From an uncultured Granulicatella sp. (GTDB lineage Bacteria > Bacillota > Bacilli > Lactobacillales > Aerococcaceae), in contig CAKPVL010000042.1 in assembly GCA_934193545.1 (NCBI GenBank), positions 1 to 8,202 of the forward strand: a stretch of 8,202 bases of DNA. Direction: 5' to 3'. The position numbers and the translations under genes were made by a program. The notes under the pieces were generated by a model. It worked only from the letters and a program-made list of their open reading frames with translations, did not search any database and was not told the DNA's origin. Shown here piece by piece: positions 1-6,642 of the stretch; positions within the stretch are counted from its first letter, which is position 1; every line of letters begins with the position of its first letter.

Positions 1-824
1 GCAAAGATTCCAGGAATAGAAGTTTCCATTTGCTCGTTTGTCACGATCCAACCTTCAGCATCTGTGATGTTTAAGTCTTTAAATGGATCAGAAACTGGTA
101 AAAGTCCCACATAGATGAAGACACCATCCGCATCATGCGTTGTCACTTCGCCTGTATTCACATCTTTTACGCGAACGCCTGTAATTTTTGAACCGTCTCC
201 TACGAATTCTTCTACAACTGAATTCCATAAGAAGTCGATTTTTTCGTTGGCAAATGCACGGTCTTGTAATACTTTTTGTGCACGTAATTGGTCACGACGG
301 TGAACGATCGTTACGCTCTTTCCGAATTGTGTTAAATACGTTCCTTCTTCTACAGCTGAGTCGCCTCCACCGATGACGAAGATTTTCTTATCTTTGAAGA
401 ATGCTCCATCACATACTGCACAGTAAGAAACGCCACGTCCAGCGTACTCTTCTTCCCCTGGAACTTCTAATTTACGGTGATATGAACCAGTCGCAATCAC
501 TACTGCATAAGCGTAATATGTTTTCTTGCCTGCAGTGATGACTTTCAAGTCGCCTTCTAATTCAATTTTAGAAACTTGACCATAAGCGTATTCTGCACCG
601 AATTGCATCGCACCTTTATACATATTGTCGGCTAATTCTGGCCCAGAAATCGTAGGGAAACCAGGATAGTTTTCTACATCTGAAGTGTTTAATAATTCTC
701 CACCAGGAACACCTTTTTCGAGGATTAATGTTTTTAAATTTGCACGAGAAGTATAAAGCGCTGCGGTCATCCCACCAGGGCCACTTCCGATAATGACTAC
801 ATCATAAATTGTTCTTTCTTCCAT
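1..824 (-). CDS. trxB: Thioredoxin reductase (NADPH), C-terminus cut by window edge
   Basis: FAD flavoprotein that passes electrons from NADPH to thioredoxin in the cytoplasm. About 274 residues are visible; the family is usually 305-320, so the last 30-45 residues, including the second FAD-binding GD motif, lie off the left edge. Visible: N-terminal FAD-binding GSGPGG (residues 13-18), ATGS (111-114), the redox-active CAVC-DG at 135-138, and the NADP-binding GGGDSAVEE (152-160) followed by HRRDQLRA (175-182). The CxxC inside the NADP domain separates it from ferredoxin-NADP reductases of the same fold. The ATG at 824 has an AAGGAGAA ribosome site 7 nt upstream. It is the last gene seen of the hprK-lgt-gpsA-galU-trxB run, but a 97-nt gap with its own possible promoter and a hairpin separates it from galU, so it may be partly independent. 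Identification is secure. Confidence 0.97.
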   Translation of the reverse strand, partial: MEERTIYDVVIIGSGPGGMTAALYTSRANLKTLILEKGVPGGELLNTSDVENYPGFPTISGPELADNMYKGAMQFGAEYAYGQVSKIELEGDLKVITAGKKTYYAYAVVIATGSYHRKLEVPGEEEYAGRGVSYCAVCDGAFFKDKKIFVIGGGDSAVEEGTYLTQFGKSVTIVHRRDQLRAQKVLQDRAFANEKIDFLWNSVVEEFVGDGSKITGVRVKDVNTGEVTTHDADGVFIYVGLLPVSDPFKDLNITDAEGWIVTNEQMETSIPGIF

Positions 825-849
825 CAGAGATTCTCCTTTTGTATAAACT

Positions 850-879
850 AAGAGCGCTGAGACATAGTCCAACGCTCCT
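850..879 (-). other. Strong hairpin in the galU-trxB intergenic region (trxB leader)
   Basis: Read on the minus strand, AGGAGCGTTG pairs with CAGCGCTCTT (10 bp, two G-U pairs), and inside it GAC pairs with GTC around a TAT triloop, leaving one bulged T. In the trxB direction it is followed by AGTTTATAC, a poor U-tract, so it is not a convincing intrinsic terminator for galU. In the plus direction a short T5 run follows at 885-889, but no plus-strand gene ends here. If the promoter at 891-919 is used, the hairpin starts within a few bases of the 5' end of the trxB transcript, where it could protect the RNA or attenuate. It could equally be a dispersed intergenic repeat; its GACATAGTC core recalls such hairpins in other Firmicutes (from memory, unchecked). 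Confidence 0.55.
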
Positions 880-890
880 CTTCATTTTTA

Positions 891-919
891 AGTGTAAGAT
901 ACTCCCTTTAAAACGGCAA
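891..919 (-). promoter_or_regulatory. Possible promoter for trxB
   Basis: On the minus strand TTGCCG and TACACT are separated by exactly 17 nt, each matching 4 of 6 positions of the sigma-A consensus. The -35 begins only 3 nt after the galU stop codon. Start of transcription would fall near 884, giving a leader of about 60 nt that contains the hairpin. This would let trxB be expressed apart from the upstream operon. The evidence is positional and consensus-based only. Confidence 0.35.
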
Positions 920-921
920 CT

Positions 922-1815
922 TTATTGCTCATCCAAAGTTCCTTCGAGTTTTTTACCTAATTCAATGACGTATTGTTTTAAGTTGTCTTTGATTTCTGGA
1001 TGTTCCAAACCGAATTCAATACTTGTCTTCATGAATCCAAACTTGTCACCCACATCGAAACGCTCACCCTTGAATTGTTTCGCAAACACTCTTTGAGTAA
1101 GGTTCAATGTATCAATGGCATCTGTTAATTGAACTTCTCCACCCGCACCTGGCTCTTGTTTTTCTAAGATTTCAAAGATTTCAGGCGTTAATAAGTAACG
1201 ACCGATAATCGCTAAGTTACTTGGTGCATCTTCTGGTTTTGGTTTTTCTACGAAACGACGTACATTATATAATCCTTCTTCCACTTGGCTTTCAGGATCG
1301 ATAATTCCGTATTTATATGTTTCTTCATGAGGCACTTCCATTACGGCGATATTTGACGCATGTGTTTTTTCATAGCCTTCAATCAATTGTTTTGTTAAAG
1401 GCACTTCATCACGCATAATATCGTCCCCAAGCATAATCACGAATGGCTCGCCACCCACGAATGCTTTTGCTTGAAGAACCGCGTCCCCAAGCCCTTTAGG
1501 ATAAGATTGACGCACAAAGTATAAGTTAATTCCTGTTGTTTCTTGAACGAGTTCTAATAACTCTGTCTTTCCTTTAGCTTCAAGGTTTGATTCTAACTCG
1601 ATATTTGAGTCGAAATGGTCTTCGATTGGACGTTTGCTCTTACCAGTAACGATTAAGATATCCTCGATTCCTGATGCTAGAGCTTCCTCAACAATATATT
1701 GAATCGTTGGTTTATCTACGATTGGCAACATTTCTTTGGCCATCGCTTTTGTTGCTGGTAGGAAACGAGTTCCAAGTCCTGCTGCTGGAATTACGGCTTT
1801 TCTTACTTTTGTCAT
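922..1815 (-). CDS. galU: UTP--glucose-1-phosphate uridylyltransferase
   Basis: Makes UDP-glucose from UTP and glucose-1-phosphate in the cytoplasm. UDP-glucose feeds glycolipid anchors, teichoic acid glucosylation, capsule and the Leloir pathway. The 297-residue product is full length for bacterial GalU. Visible motifs: the nucleotide-binding stretch [14 protein letters not shown] (11-24) followed by [10 protein letters not shown] (27-36), GLGDAVL (108-114), metal-binding LGDD (129-132), FVEKPK (188-193), and [10 protein letters not shown] (225-234), which mark the GalU/UGPase branch rather than RmlA or GlmU. The ATG at 1815 follows a GGAGGAA ribosome site by 5 nt. It sits 20 nt downstream of gpsA, so it is almost surely co-transcribed with it; together they provide precursors for lipid and glycolipid synthesis. 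Confidence 0.97.
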   Translation of the reverse strand: MTKVRKAVIPAAGLGTRFLPATKAMAKEMLPIVDKPTIQYIVEEALASGIEDILIVTGKSKRPIEDHFDSNIELESNLEAKGKTELLELVQETTGINLYFVRQSYPKGLGDAVLQAKAFVGGEPFVIMLGDDIMRDEVPLTKQLIEGYEKTHASNIAVMEVPHEETYKYGIIDPESQVEEGLYNVRRFVEKPKPEDAPSNLAIIGRYLLTPEIFEILEKQEPGAGGEVQLTDAIDTLNLTQRVFAKQFKGERFDVGDKFGFMKTSIEFGLEHPEIKDNLKQYVIELGKKLEGTLDEQ

Positions 1816-1835
1816 GTGTATTCCTCCGATTTGGT

Positions 1836-2855
1836 TTATTGGTGTTCTTTAATCGATGCTTCAGATTTAAATTCACGACCCATTAATCGTTGAATCTCTT
1901 CGCGAACATCATGTCCTTTATATAAAACATTGTAAACAGCAGTTGTAATCGGCATTTCGATGTTCTTCTCTTGTGCCAAAGCGTAGACGGCTTTACACGT
2001 TTCTACCCCTTCTACAACCATTCCCATATTTTCCAAAATCGTTGGAAGCGGAACGCCTTTCCCGATTTGGTCCCCACATCTCCAGTTACGAGAATGAATA
2101 CTCGTACACGTTACGATTAAATCGCCCACACCACTAAGCCCAATAAAGGTCAGTGGATCTGCGCCAAATGCAATTCCTAGGCGACTAATTTCTGATAATC
2201 CTCTTGTCATTAATGCAGCTTTTGCATTGTCCCCATAGCCTAAACCATGAAGAGCCCCTGCTCCAACAGCGATAACGTTTTTAAGTGCAGCTCCCATTTC
2301 CACTCCGACACAGTCCGTATTCGTATAAACACGGAAGAAAGAATTACTGAAAAGAGTTTGCACGTATTTAGCAGATTCCAAGTTTTCGCATGCTGCAGTG
2401 ATGGTTGTGATGTCACGACGCGCCACTTCTTCGGCATGACTTGGTCCAGATAACACCACGATATCTTCGTAGCTGTCACGGTCCAACTCTTCTGCTAAAA
2501 TTTCTGAAATTCGTTTAAATGTTTCTTGTTCTAACCCTTTACTTGCGTGAATAATCATCGGTTTGTTTTCAAGCAAGCCATTTAATTGTTTAGCTACTAA
2601 ACGAATGACTTTTGTTGGAAGTACGAATAAGACCGCATCCACACCTTTCACGGCTTCGGCTAAATCCAAATAGCCTCGAATAGCTGGGTCCAGAAACACT
2701 CCTGGAAGGTAATGTTCATTCGTATGGCGCTCATTAATTTCTTGAATTTGCGCTTCGTTATTTCCCCATAAGCGAGCTTCATGATGGTTTTCTGCGAGCA
2801 CCATTGCCAGTGCTGTCCCCCATGAACCTGCTCCTAAAATAGCTACTTTTTTCAT
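1836..2855 (-). CDS. gpsA: Glycerol-3-phosphate dehydrogenase [NAD(P)+]
   Basis: Cytoplasmic enzyme that reduces dihydroxyacetone phosphate to sn-glycerol-3-phosphate, the backbone for phospholipids, lipoteichoic acid and the diacylglyceryl donor that Lgt uses. The product has 339 residues, normal for the family. Visible: N-terminal Rossmann motif [10 protein letters not shown] (8-17), SKG with Lys106, [10 protein letters not shown] (135-144), the family signature [13 protein letters not shown] (188-200) with the catalytic lysine at 192, and [11 protein letters not shown] followed by SRN (242-257). The ATG at 2855 is preceded by AAAGGAGAA (2861-2869), which overlaps the lgt stop codon; the gap is only 12 nt, so translation is probably coupled to lgt. 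No broken motif or unusual feature is seen. Confidence 0.97.
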   Translation of the reverse strand: MKKVAILGAGSWGTALAMVLAENHHEARLWGNNEAQIQEINERHTNEHYLPGVFLDPAIRGYLDLAEAVKGVDAVLFVLPTKVIRLVAKQLNGLLENKPMIIHASKGLEQETFKRISEILAEELDRDSYEDIVVLSGPSHAEEVARRDITTITAACENLESAKYVQTLFSNSFFRVYTNTDCVGVEMGAALKNVIAVGAGALHGLGYGDNAKAALMTRGLSEISRLGIAFGADPLTFIGLSGVGDLIVTCTSIHSRNWRCGDQIGKGVPLPTILENMGMVVEGVETCKAVYALAQEKNIEMPITTAVYNVLYKGHDVREEIQRLMGREFKSEASIKEHQ

Positions 2856-2867
2856 AGTTGTTCTCCT

Positions 2868-3725
2868 TTACGCTTTTCCAAACAATGCTGGAGATTGTGG
2901 ATCGTCAATCGATACATAATCTGGCACGGCCGGAACTCTACGTCTTCTCACTACAATAATAGCGATGCCTAATAAGAATAACACAATTGAGACTAATTGC
3001 GAAATTCGGATAATACCAAACATCCAGAGGCTATCTGTACGCATTCCTTCGATAAAGAAGCGTCCAAATGAATACCATAATAAGTATCCTGCCATGATTT
3101 CTCCGACTTTTACACCTTTACGTCTGCGTAAGTAGAATAAAATCAATACGCCGATAAAGGACCAAAGTGATTCATATAAGAAAGTTGGATGGTAATAAAC
3201 ACCATCGATATGCATTTGTTCAATAATGAAGTTTGGTAAATGCAAGCCTTCTAAAAAGGCACGTGTTACGACTTCCCCATGCGCTTCTTGGTTGGTGAAG
3301 TTTCCCCAGCGTCCAATCGCTTGGGCAAGTAACACAACAGGCGCCAAGATATCTAACAGTAAGGCAAATGATACTTTTTCTTTTTTTGCAAACCAGTAGA
3401 CGGTTGCTGCTCCGGCAATCACACCACCGTAGATGGCAATTCCTCCATGCCAAATTTGGATGATTTCACCAGGATTTGCTAAGTAGTACTGCCATTCAAA
3501 TAAAATGTAGTATAAGCGAGCTCCGACAAAGCCGATTGGCACTGCCCAGAATACTAAATCGATGATAAATTCTTTGCGATATCCTTTACGTGTTGCTTCT
3601 TTATCTGCGAGTGTTGTCGCTAAGTAAATCGCAAACGCAATAATAATTCCGTACCAACGGACTTGTAATCCACCGATTTCAAATGCAATCGGATTAATGG
3701 CCGAAACCATTTCTAAAACATTCAT
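2868..3725 (-). CDS. lgt: Phosphatidylglycerol--prolipoprotein diacylglyceryl transferase
   Basis: Polytopic membrane enzyme that moves diacylglycerol from phosphatidylglycerol onto the lipobox cysteine of prolipoproteins, the first step of lipoprotein maturation. The 285-residue product has about seven hydrophobic segments. Visible motifs: RWYG (23-26), GARLYYI (68-74), HGGIAIYGG (93-101), the Lgt signature GRWGNFTNQEAHG (138-150) with its conserved Arg, Asn and Glu, HPTFLYES (179-186) and GRFFIEGMRTD (221-231). The C-terminus after about residue 258 is a positively charged then polar cytoplasmic tail. The ATG at 3725 has a GAGGT ribosome site about 8 nt upstream, lying right after the hprK stop, and the gap to hprK is 11 nt. 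hprK-lgt adjacency is widely conserved in Firmicutes, which supports both calls. Confidence 0.97.
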   Translation of the reverse strand: MNVLEMVSAINPIAFEIGGLQVRWYGIIIAFAIYLATTLADKEATRKGYRKEFIIDLVFWAVPIGFVGARLYYILFEWQYYLANPGEIIQIWHGGIAIYGGVIAGAATVYWFAKKEKVSFALLLDILAPVVLLAQAIGRWGNFTNQEAHGEVVTRAFLEGLHLPNFIIEQMHIDGVYYHPTFLYESLWSFIGVLILFYLRRRKGVKVGEIMAGYLLWYSFGRFFIEGMRTDSLWMFGIIRISQLVSIVLFLLGIAIIVVRRRRVPAVPDYVSIDDPQSPALFGKA

Positions 3726-3736
3726 GTAACTAACCT

Positions 3737-4666
3737 CTAAACTTCTTTATTTTCTGCAATTAATTGTGTTAAACGATTCGTGAAGCTTTCTGTTGCATCG
3801 AATCCCATTTTCTTCGCACGGAAATTCATACATGCTACTTCTAAGATAATCGATACGTTACGACCAGTCTTCACTGGGATGCGGATTTTCGGAATCTCTA
3901 CACCCATCAATTCAACATTTTCCATATATCCACCTAAACGGTCATATCTCTTATCTGGCGTCCAGTTTTCAAGATGGACAACTAAATCCACTTGTTTTGA
4001 ATCAAGAATAGCACCTGCACCAAACAAGGTCATCACATCCACGATACCAACCCCGCGGATTTCGATTAAGTTATTCAAAATTTCTGGTGCTTCCCCGATT
4101 AATGTTAATTCATCGTATTGATATAGTTCAACACGGTCATCCGCTACAAGACGGTGACCTTTTTGCACTAATTCTAACGCTGTTTCAGATTTACCAACGC
4201 CGCTTTCTCCAGTAATCAAAAGACCAATCCCGAACACATCGAGTAATACCCCGTGTACTGAAGAACGCTCTGCCAATCTGCCTTCTAAGAAGTTTGTGAC
4301 ACTACTTGATACTTGAGTTGTTTTCGATGTCGCTTGTAAGATTGGAATTTGCGCTTTTGCTGCAGCTTCCACTAACTCTTTTGGTGGATCCAATCTTCTA
4401 GAAATGATAAAGCATGGCGTTTCTGGTTTACAGAGGCGCTCCATCACTTCAAGTCTTTTCGCTTCATCCATTGCCGCCACAAAAGAAGTTTCTGTACGAC
4501 CTAATAATTGAATTCGCTCAGCAGGATAGAAATTTAAGAACCCTGCTAATTCTAATCCCGGTCTTGAAATTTCACTCGTAACAATTGGACGGTCAAGATA
4601 TTCCTCGCCGTAAATTGGTTTTAAATGAATATTCTGGATTAATTCTCTAACCGTAACACTTTTCAT
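3737..4666 (-). CDS. hprK: HPr kinase/phosphorylase
   Basis: Bifunctional sensor enzyme that phosphorylates HPr on a serine or removes that phosphate in response to glycolytic intermediates and phosphate. HPr-Ser-P is the co-repressor of CcpA in carbon catabolite control. With the ATG at 4666 the product has 309 residues, normal for HprK. Visible: an N-terminal domain with ISRPGLELAG (33-42) and RIQLLGRTE (51-59), His138 in SVHGV, Walker A GESGVGKS (153-160), VADD (174-177), the signature EIRGVGIVDVMTLFG (202-216), RYDRLGG (240-246) and KTGRNVS (266-272). An in-frame ATG at 4678 would add four residues; I prefer 4666 because GAGGG (4672-4676) lies at good spacing from it and the family start resembles M-x-SVTVREL. 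First gene of the operon, with an extended -10 promoter overlapped by a cre-like site. Confidence 0.97.
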   Translation of the reverse strand: MKSVTVRELIQNIHLKPIYGEEYLDRPIVTSEISRPGLELAGFLNFYPAERIQLLGRTETSFVAAMDEAKRLEVMERLCKPETPCFIISRRLDPPKELVEAAAKAQIPILQATSKTTQVSSSVTNFLEGRLAERSSVHGVLLDVFGIGLLITGESGVGKSETALELVQKGHRLVADDRVELYQYDELTLIGEAPEILNNLIEIRGVGIVDVMTLFGAGAILDSKQVDLVVHLENWTPDKRYDRLGGYMENVELMGVEIPKIRIPVKTGRNVSIILEVACMNFRAKKMGFDATESFTNRLTQLIAENKEV

Positions 4667-4694
4667 ATTATCCCTCATTTCTTTATACCCTTCT

Positions 4695-4703
4695 ACTATA
4701 CCA
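4695..4703 (-). promoter_or_regulatory. Extended -10 promoter for the hprK operon
   Basis: On the minus strand TGGTATAGT fits an extended -10 element (TGn plus TATAGT, 5 of 6 to consensus). No acceptable -35 lies 16-18 nt upstream, as expected when the TGn motif carries the recognition. Transcription would start near 4688, giving a leader of about 22 nt to the ATG at 4666 but only about 10 nt to the ATG at 4678, which also favours the shorter HprK. Confidence 0.55.
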
Positions 4704-4727
4704 TATTTGAGCGCTTTCTTGTATGGT
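4700..4727. promoter_or_regulatory. cre-like operator within an ACCATA/TATGGT inverted repeat
   Basis: The 16 bases at 4705-4720 (ATTTGAGCGCTTTCTT on the plus strand) match the CcpA catabolite-responsive element consensus WTGNNARCGNWWWCAW except at two positions, with the AGCGCT core intact. They are framed by ACCATA (4700-4705) and TATGGT (4722-4727), forming a longer, slightly offset dyad. The element abuts the extended -10 of hprK and covers the normal -35 space, so a protein bound here would be expected to repress. A CcpA site here would close a feedback loop, since HprK makes the CcpA co-repressor. Motif match only. Confidence 0.35.
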
Positions 4728-4791
4728 TTTAGAATTTATTAAACTCTCTCTTCCTTCTGAGGAAATTACACAAAAAATATTTTCGAAAAAG

Positions 4792-4832
4792 TTGAGCAAC
4801 CTACTTGAATAACTTATACTTTTTTATATAAT
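4792..4832 (+). promoter_or_regulatory. Promoter(s) for the DUF3290-DUF421 pair
   Basis: Two overlapping sigma-A-like promoters are readable. One has TTGAGC (4792-4797), a 17-nt spacer and TATACT (4815-4820). The other has TTGAAT (4805-4810), a 16-nt spacer and a perfect TATAAT (4827-4832). The second would start near 4839 and give a leader of about 24 nt holding the strong AAAAGGAGG ribosome site (4847-4854). Just upstream lies an A/T-rich stretch with two overlapping palindromes, AAAATATTTT (4774-4783) and TTTTCGAAAA (4780-4789), which may serve as an UP element or operator. Confidence 0.6.
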
Positions 4833-4862
4833 AGTGTAAGTTTCTGAAAAGGAGGAAAAACA

Positions 4863-5312
4863 ATGGTATTTTATTCATATAATTTTTTGAAAAGCCAAGT
4901 TCAACAAATCGACTATATTCAGTTAGGACTCGTTCTATTTGTCATTGCGATTTTAGCACTTGCTTTATATCGTTATTTTAAAAACAAACAAGATACAAAA
5001 TTCCGCGAATTAGCATTAATCGCAGTCATTGGTATCTTAATTCTAGCTGGATCTAAGATTTCTGATTTGCAGTCTTCTAAAAATTCAGAAAACCAATATT
5101 CTGGGGCACTTCGCTTCGTCGAAACCATCGCAGAAGATTTACACGTTAATAAAGAAGAAATCTATATTAACACAGAAGCCGCAACGGATGGAGCCATCGT
5201 AAAAGTTGGCGATCAATTCTATCGAGTATTAACAGGTGACAGCCCTGAACATTATTTACTTGAAAAAATGGAATTAAAAAATCCAAAAGTTGTGATTAAG
5301 GAGGCTAACTAA
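4863..5312 (+). CDS. DUF3290 family membrane protein
   Basis: A 149-residue protein of unknown function that I assign to the DUF3290 family from its size, layout and its place directly before a DUF421 gene. It has a short N-terminal region, two hydrophobic segments (about residues 19-37 and 48-65) joined by a basic, short loop (RYFKNKQDTKFRE), and then a soluble C-terminal domain of about 80 residues with mixed alpha/beta character. No catalytic motif or signal peptide is seen. The first segment is flanked by YRYFKNK on its C-terminal side, so the loop is probably cytoplasmic and the C-terminal domain extracytoplasmic. The start at 4863 has a very strong AAAAGGAGG site. It ends 1 nt before the next gene, so the two are translated together and their products likely act together. 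DUF3290 assignment is from memory. Confidence 0.85.
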   Translation: MVFYSYNFLKSQVQQIDYIQLGLVLFVIAILALALYRYFKNKQDTKFRELALIAVIGILILAGSKISDLQSSKNSENQYSGALRFVETIAEDLHVNKEEIYINTEAATDGAIVKVGDQFYRVLTGDSPEHYLLEKMELKNPKVVIKEAN

Positions 5313-5313
5313 T

Positions 5314-5946
5314 ATGAACTTTTCATATATCGACGTAGCAATCAAACTTGCACTAGGGCTATTATCATTAATTGTTGTTATTAACTATACAGGTAAAGGG
5401 AACCTTGCTCCTACCTCTGCTAGTGACCAAGTTCAAAACTATGTACTCGGGGGAATTATCGGTGGTGTGATTTATAATCCATCGATTACGATTTTACAAT
5501 ACTGCATTATCTTATTAATCTGGTTTGCTCTAGTACTTTCACTTCGTTGGTTAAAAACAAATAACAGTAAAGTGAAGAAAATGATTGACGGTGAACCAAT
5601 CCAACTAATTAAACACGGAAAAATTGATGTTGAAAATGTACGTCTAGCTGGTCTAACCGCTCAAGAAGTTGCTTTTAAATTGCGTTCTCAAGGGGTTTAC
5701 TCTATTCGCGATGTAAAAAGTGCCATCCTGGAACAAAATGGACAACTCATTCTCACAAAATCCGGAGAAGAAAATCCAAAATATCCACTGATTACAGATG
5801 GAGTTATCCAACACAACGTTTTAGATGTCATCGACAAAACCGAAGATTGGGTGACTGAACAACTGGCTTCGCAAGATATTCAAGACGTTTCAGATGTATT
5901 CCTTGCAGAATACAATAGCGGCAAATTAATGGTTGTTAAATACTAA
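5314..5946 (+). CDS. DUF421 (YetF/YcaP-like) membrane protein
   Basis: A 210-residue membrane protein of the DUF421 family; biochemical role unknown. Three hydrophobic segments lie near residues 6-24, 43-60 and 62-79. The C-terminal soluble part starts with the family's hallmark: DGEPIQLIKHGKID (92-105), then an LTAQEVAFKLRSQGV stretch (114-128) and AILEQNGQL (137-145), matching the usual 'DG.P..LI..G.I....L...RL....L...LR..GI..I..V..AILE.NG.L' pattern. A further tail of about 65 residues (146-210) has no motif I know. The ribosome site AAGGAGG (5298-5304) lies in the last codons of the DUF3290 gene and the gap is 1 nt, implying translational coupling. The terminator at 5959-5994 ends the unit. 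B. subtilis relatives such as YetF have been linked to sporulation and membrane processes, but nothing here fixes a function. Confidence 0.9.
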   Translation: MNFSYIDVAIKLALGLLSLIVVINYTGKGNLAPTSASDQVQNYVLGGIIGGVIYNPSITILQYCIILLIWFALVLSLRWLKTNNSKVKKMIDGEPIQLIKHGKIDVENVRLAGLTAQEVAFKLRSQGVYSIRDVKSAILEQNGQLILTKSGEENPKYPLITDGVIQHNVLDVIDKTEDWVTEQLASQDIQDVSDVFLAEYNSGKLMVVKY

Positions 5947-5958
5947 TTAAATCCAAAC

Positions 5959-5994
5959 AAAAATAAGCGACCAATTTGGTCGCTTATTTTTTTT
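5959..5994. terminator. Bidirectional intrinsic terminator between the DUF421 gene and the liaZ-like gene
   Basis: A perfect 15-bp stem (AAAAATAAGCGACCA at 5959-5973 with its complement at 5977-5991) closes on a 3-nt ATT loop. On the plus strand it runs into eight T residues (5987-5994), ending the DUF3290-DUF421 transcript 12 nt after the stop. On the minus strand the A-rich left arm becomes a T5 tail, so it also ends the transcript of the liaXYZ-like unit, whose last stop codon is at 6000-6002. It therefore isolates the two convergent units and prevents read-through of lia transcripts antisense to the cassette. Confidence 0.95.
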
Positions 5995-5999
5995 ATTTA

Positions 6000-6338
6000 T
6001 TAGTCTACTAGATTTTCAACAAAGCGTTGGAAAATCGTTAACAGAATACTCACCGCTAAGGTAATGTGTGGACTCGCAAATGAGAACCCTGGTCCTACAA
6101 ACCATGATGTTAAGCTTAACATCATCGCATTTAACACAAAGCTAAAGCATCCAAACGTTACAATCGTTACTGGTAATGTTAAAAGGAATAAAATCGGTTT
6201 AACAAATAAGTTTAGTACCGCAAGAACGATACTTGCAACAAGCGCTGCTACCCAGTTCGTAACGTAAAATTGTGGAACAAACCACGCAATTACCAAGAAC
6301 CCTAATGTGTTGATGGCAATTTTTTTAGTAAATGACAC
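6000..6338 (-). CDS. liaZ: LiaZ/YvlD-like phage-holin-family membrane protein
   Basis: A 112-residue, almost wholly hydrophobic protein with about four membrane segments (roughly 8-24, 28-46, 50-78, 91-106) and the typical core LNLFVKPILFLLTLPVTIVT (42-61) of the YvlD group, often labelled 'phage holin family 4' although no phage context exists here. In Bacillus subtilis the relative YvlD sits in yvlABCD next to hprK; in enterococci the equivalent is LiaZ, a partner of LiaX and LiaY in the envelope stress response. The start codon is GTG (6336-6338), sharing one base with the TAG stop of the PspC gene (TAGTG), and the ribosome site GGAG lies inside the end of that gene, so the two are translationally coupled. 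The symbol rests on synteny and size; yvlD is an equally fair name. Confidence 0.85.
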   Translation of the reverse strand: MSFTKKIAINTLGFLVIAWFVPQFYVTNWVAALVASIVLAVLNLFVKPILFLLTLPVTIVTFGCFSFVLNAMMLSLTSWFVGPGFSFASPHITLAVSILLTIFQRFVENLVD

Positions 6339-6637
6339 TAAAAATCACTCCAATCGTCGTCATCATCTTCCTCTACGCGGCGCGCTGTTTTACGCGGGCG
6401 AGAAGGTCCAGAAGTGTAATAGTAAGTATTTCTGCGTCTATCGTCACGGTAATACCCAGTGCTTTCTTCTGGAATAATGATAGCAAGTAAGATGTATAGG
6501 AAAATAGGGAATCCTGAAAAACTAAAAATAAGAAACAGTACACGTACAAGTGTTGGATCTACATTAAAGTATTCTGCAATACCTCCCATAACCCCACAAA
6601 CGATTCTGTTCTTTCTTGAACGTCTTAATTTTTTCAT
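6338..6637 (-). CDS. liaY: PspC-domain protein (LiaY/YvlC-like)
   Basis: A 99-residue protein with an N-terminal PspC domain (residues 1-57): a basic start KKLRRSRKNR, the hallmark CGVMGGIAEYFNVDPTLVR (14-32), then a membrane segment ending in LAIIIPEE (51-58). The rest is a polar tail with two parts, a basic Tyr/Arg-rich stretch (61-88) and a very acidic end, EEDDDDDWSDF (89-99). PspC proteins sit in the membrane and relay or respond to envelope stress; in enterococci LiaY belongs to the LiaXYZ output module. The ATG at 6637 lies 5 nt after the liaX-like stop and its AAGGA ribosome site is built into the last codons of that gene. The acidic tail may be a docking site for the basic parts of partner proteins (inference). 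Name assigned by domain plus gene order. Confidence 0.88.
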   Translation of the reverse strand: MKKLRRSRKNRIVCGVMGGIAEYFNVDPTLVRVLFLIFSFSGFPIFLYILLAIIIPEESTGYYRDDRRRNTYYYTSGPSRPRKTARRVEEDDDDDWSDF

Positions 6638-6642
6638 TTTGT

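Noticed and set aside
1..824. Ferredoxin/flavodoxin-NADP reductase as identity of the leftmost gene
   Set aside because: The CAVC redox motif at residues 135-138 marks thioredoxin reductase; the related reductases lack it.
3780..4121. 113-codon open frame on the plus strand inside hprK
   Set aside because: It is antisense to the conserved catalytic region of hprK, has no ribosome site and encodes no recognisable protein; a shadow frame.
4667..4678. Upstream ATG adding MRDN to HprK
   Set aside because: It has only a weak distant AAGGG, would sit about 10 nt from the predicted transcript start, and adds residues not typical of the family; the ATG at 4666 has GAGGG at proper spacing.
6000..6338. 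'Phage holin family' label suggesting a prophage remnant
   Set aside because: The sequence is of the YvlD/LiaZ type, sits in a conserved three-gene stress unit, and no phage gene lies nearby.
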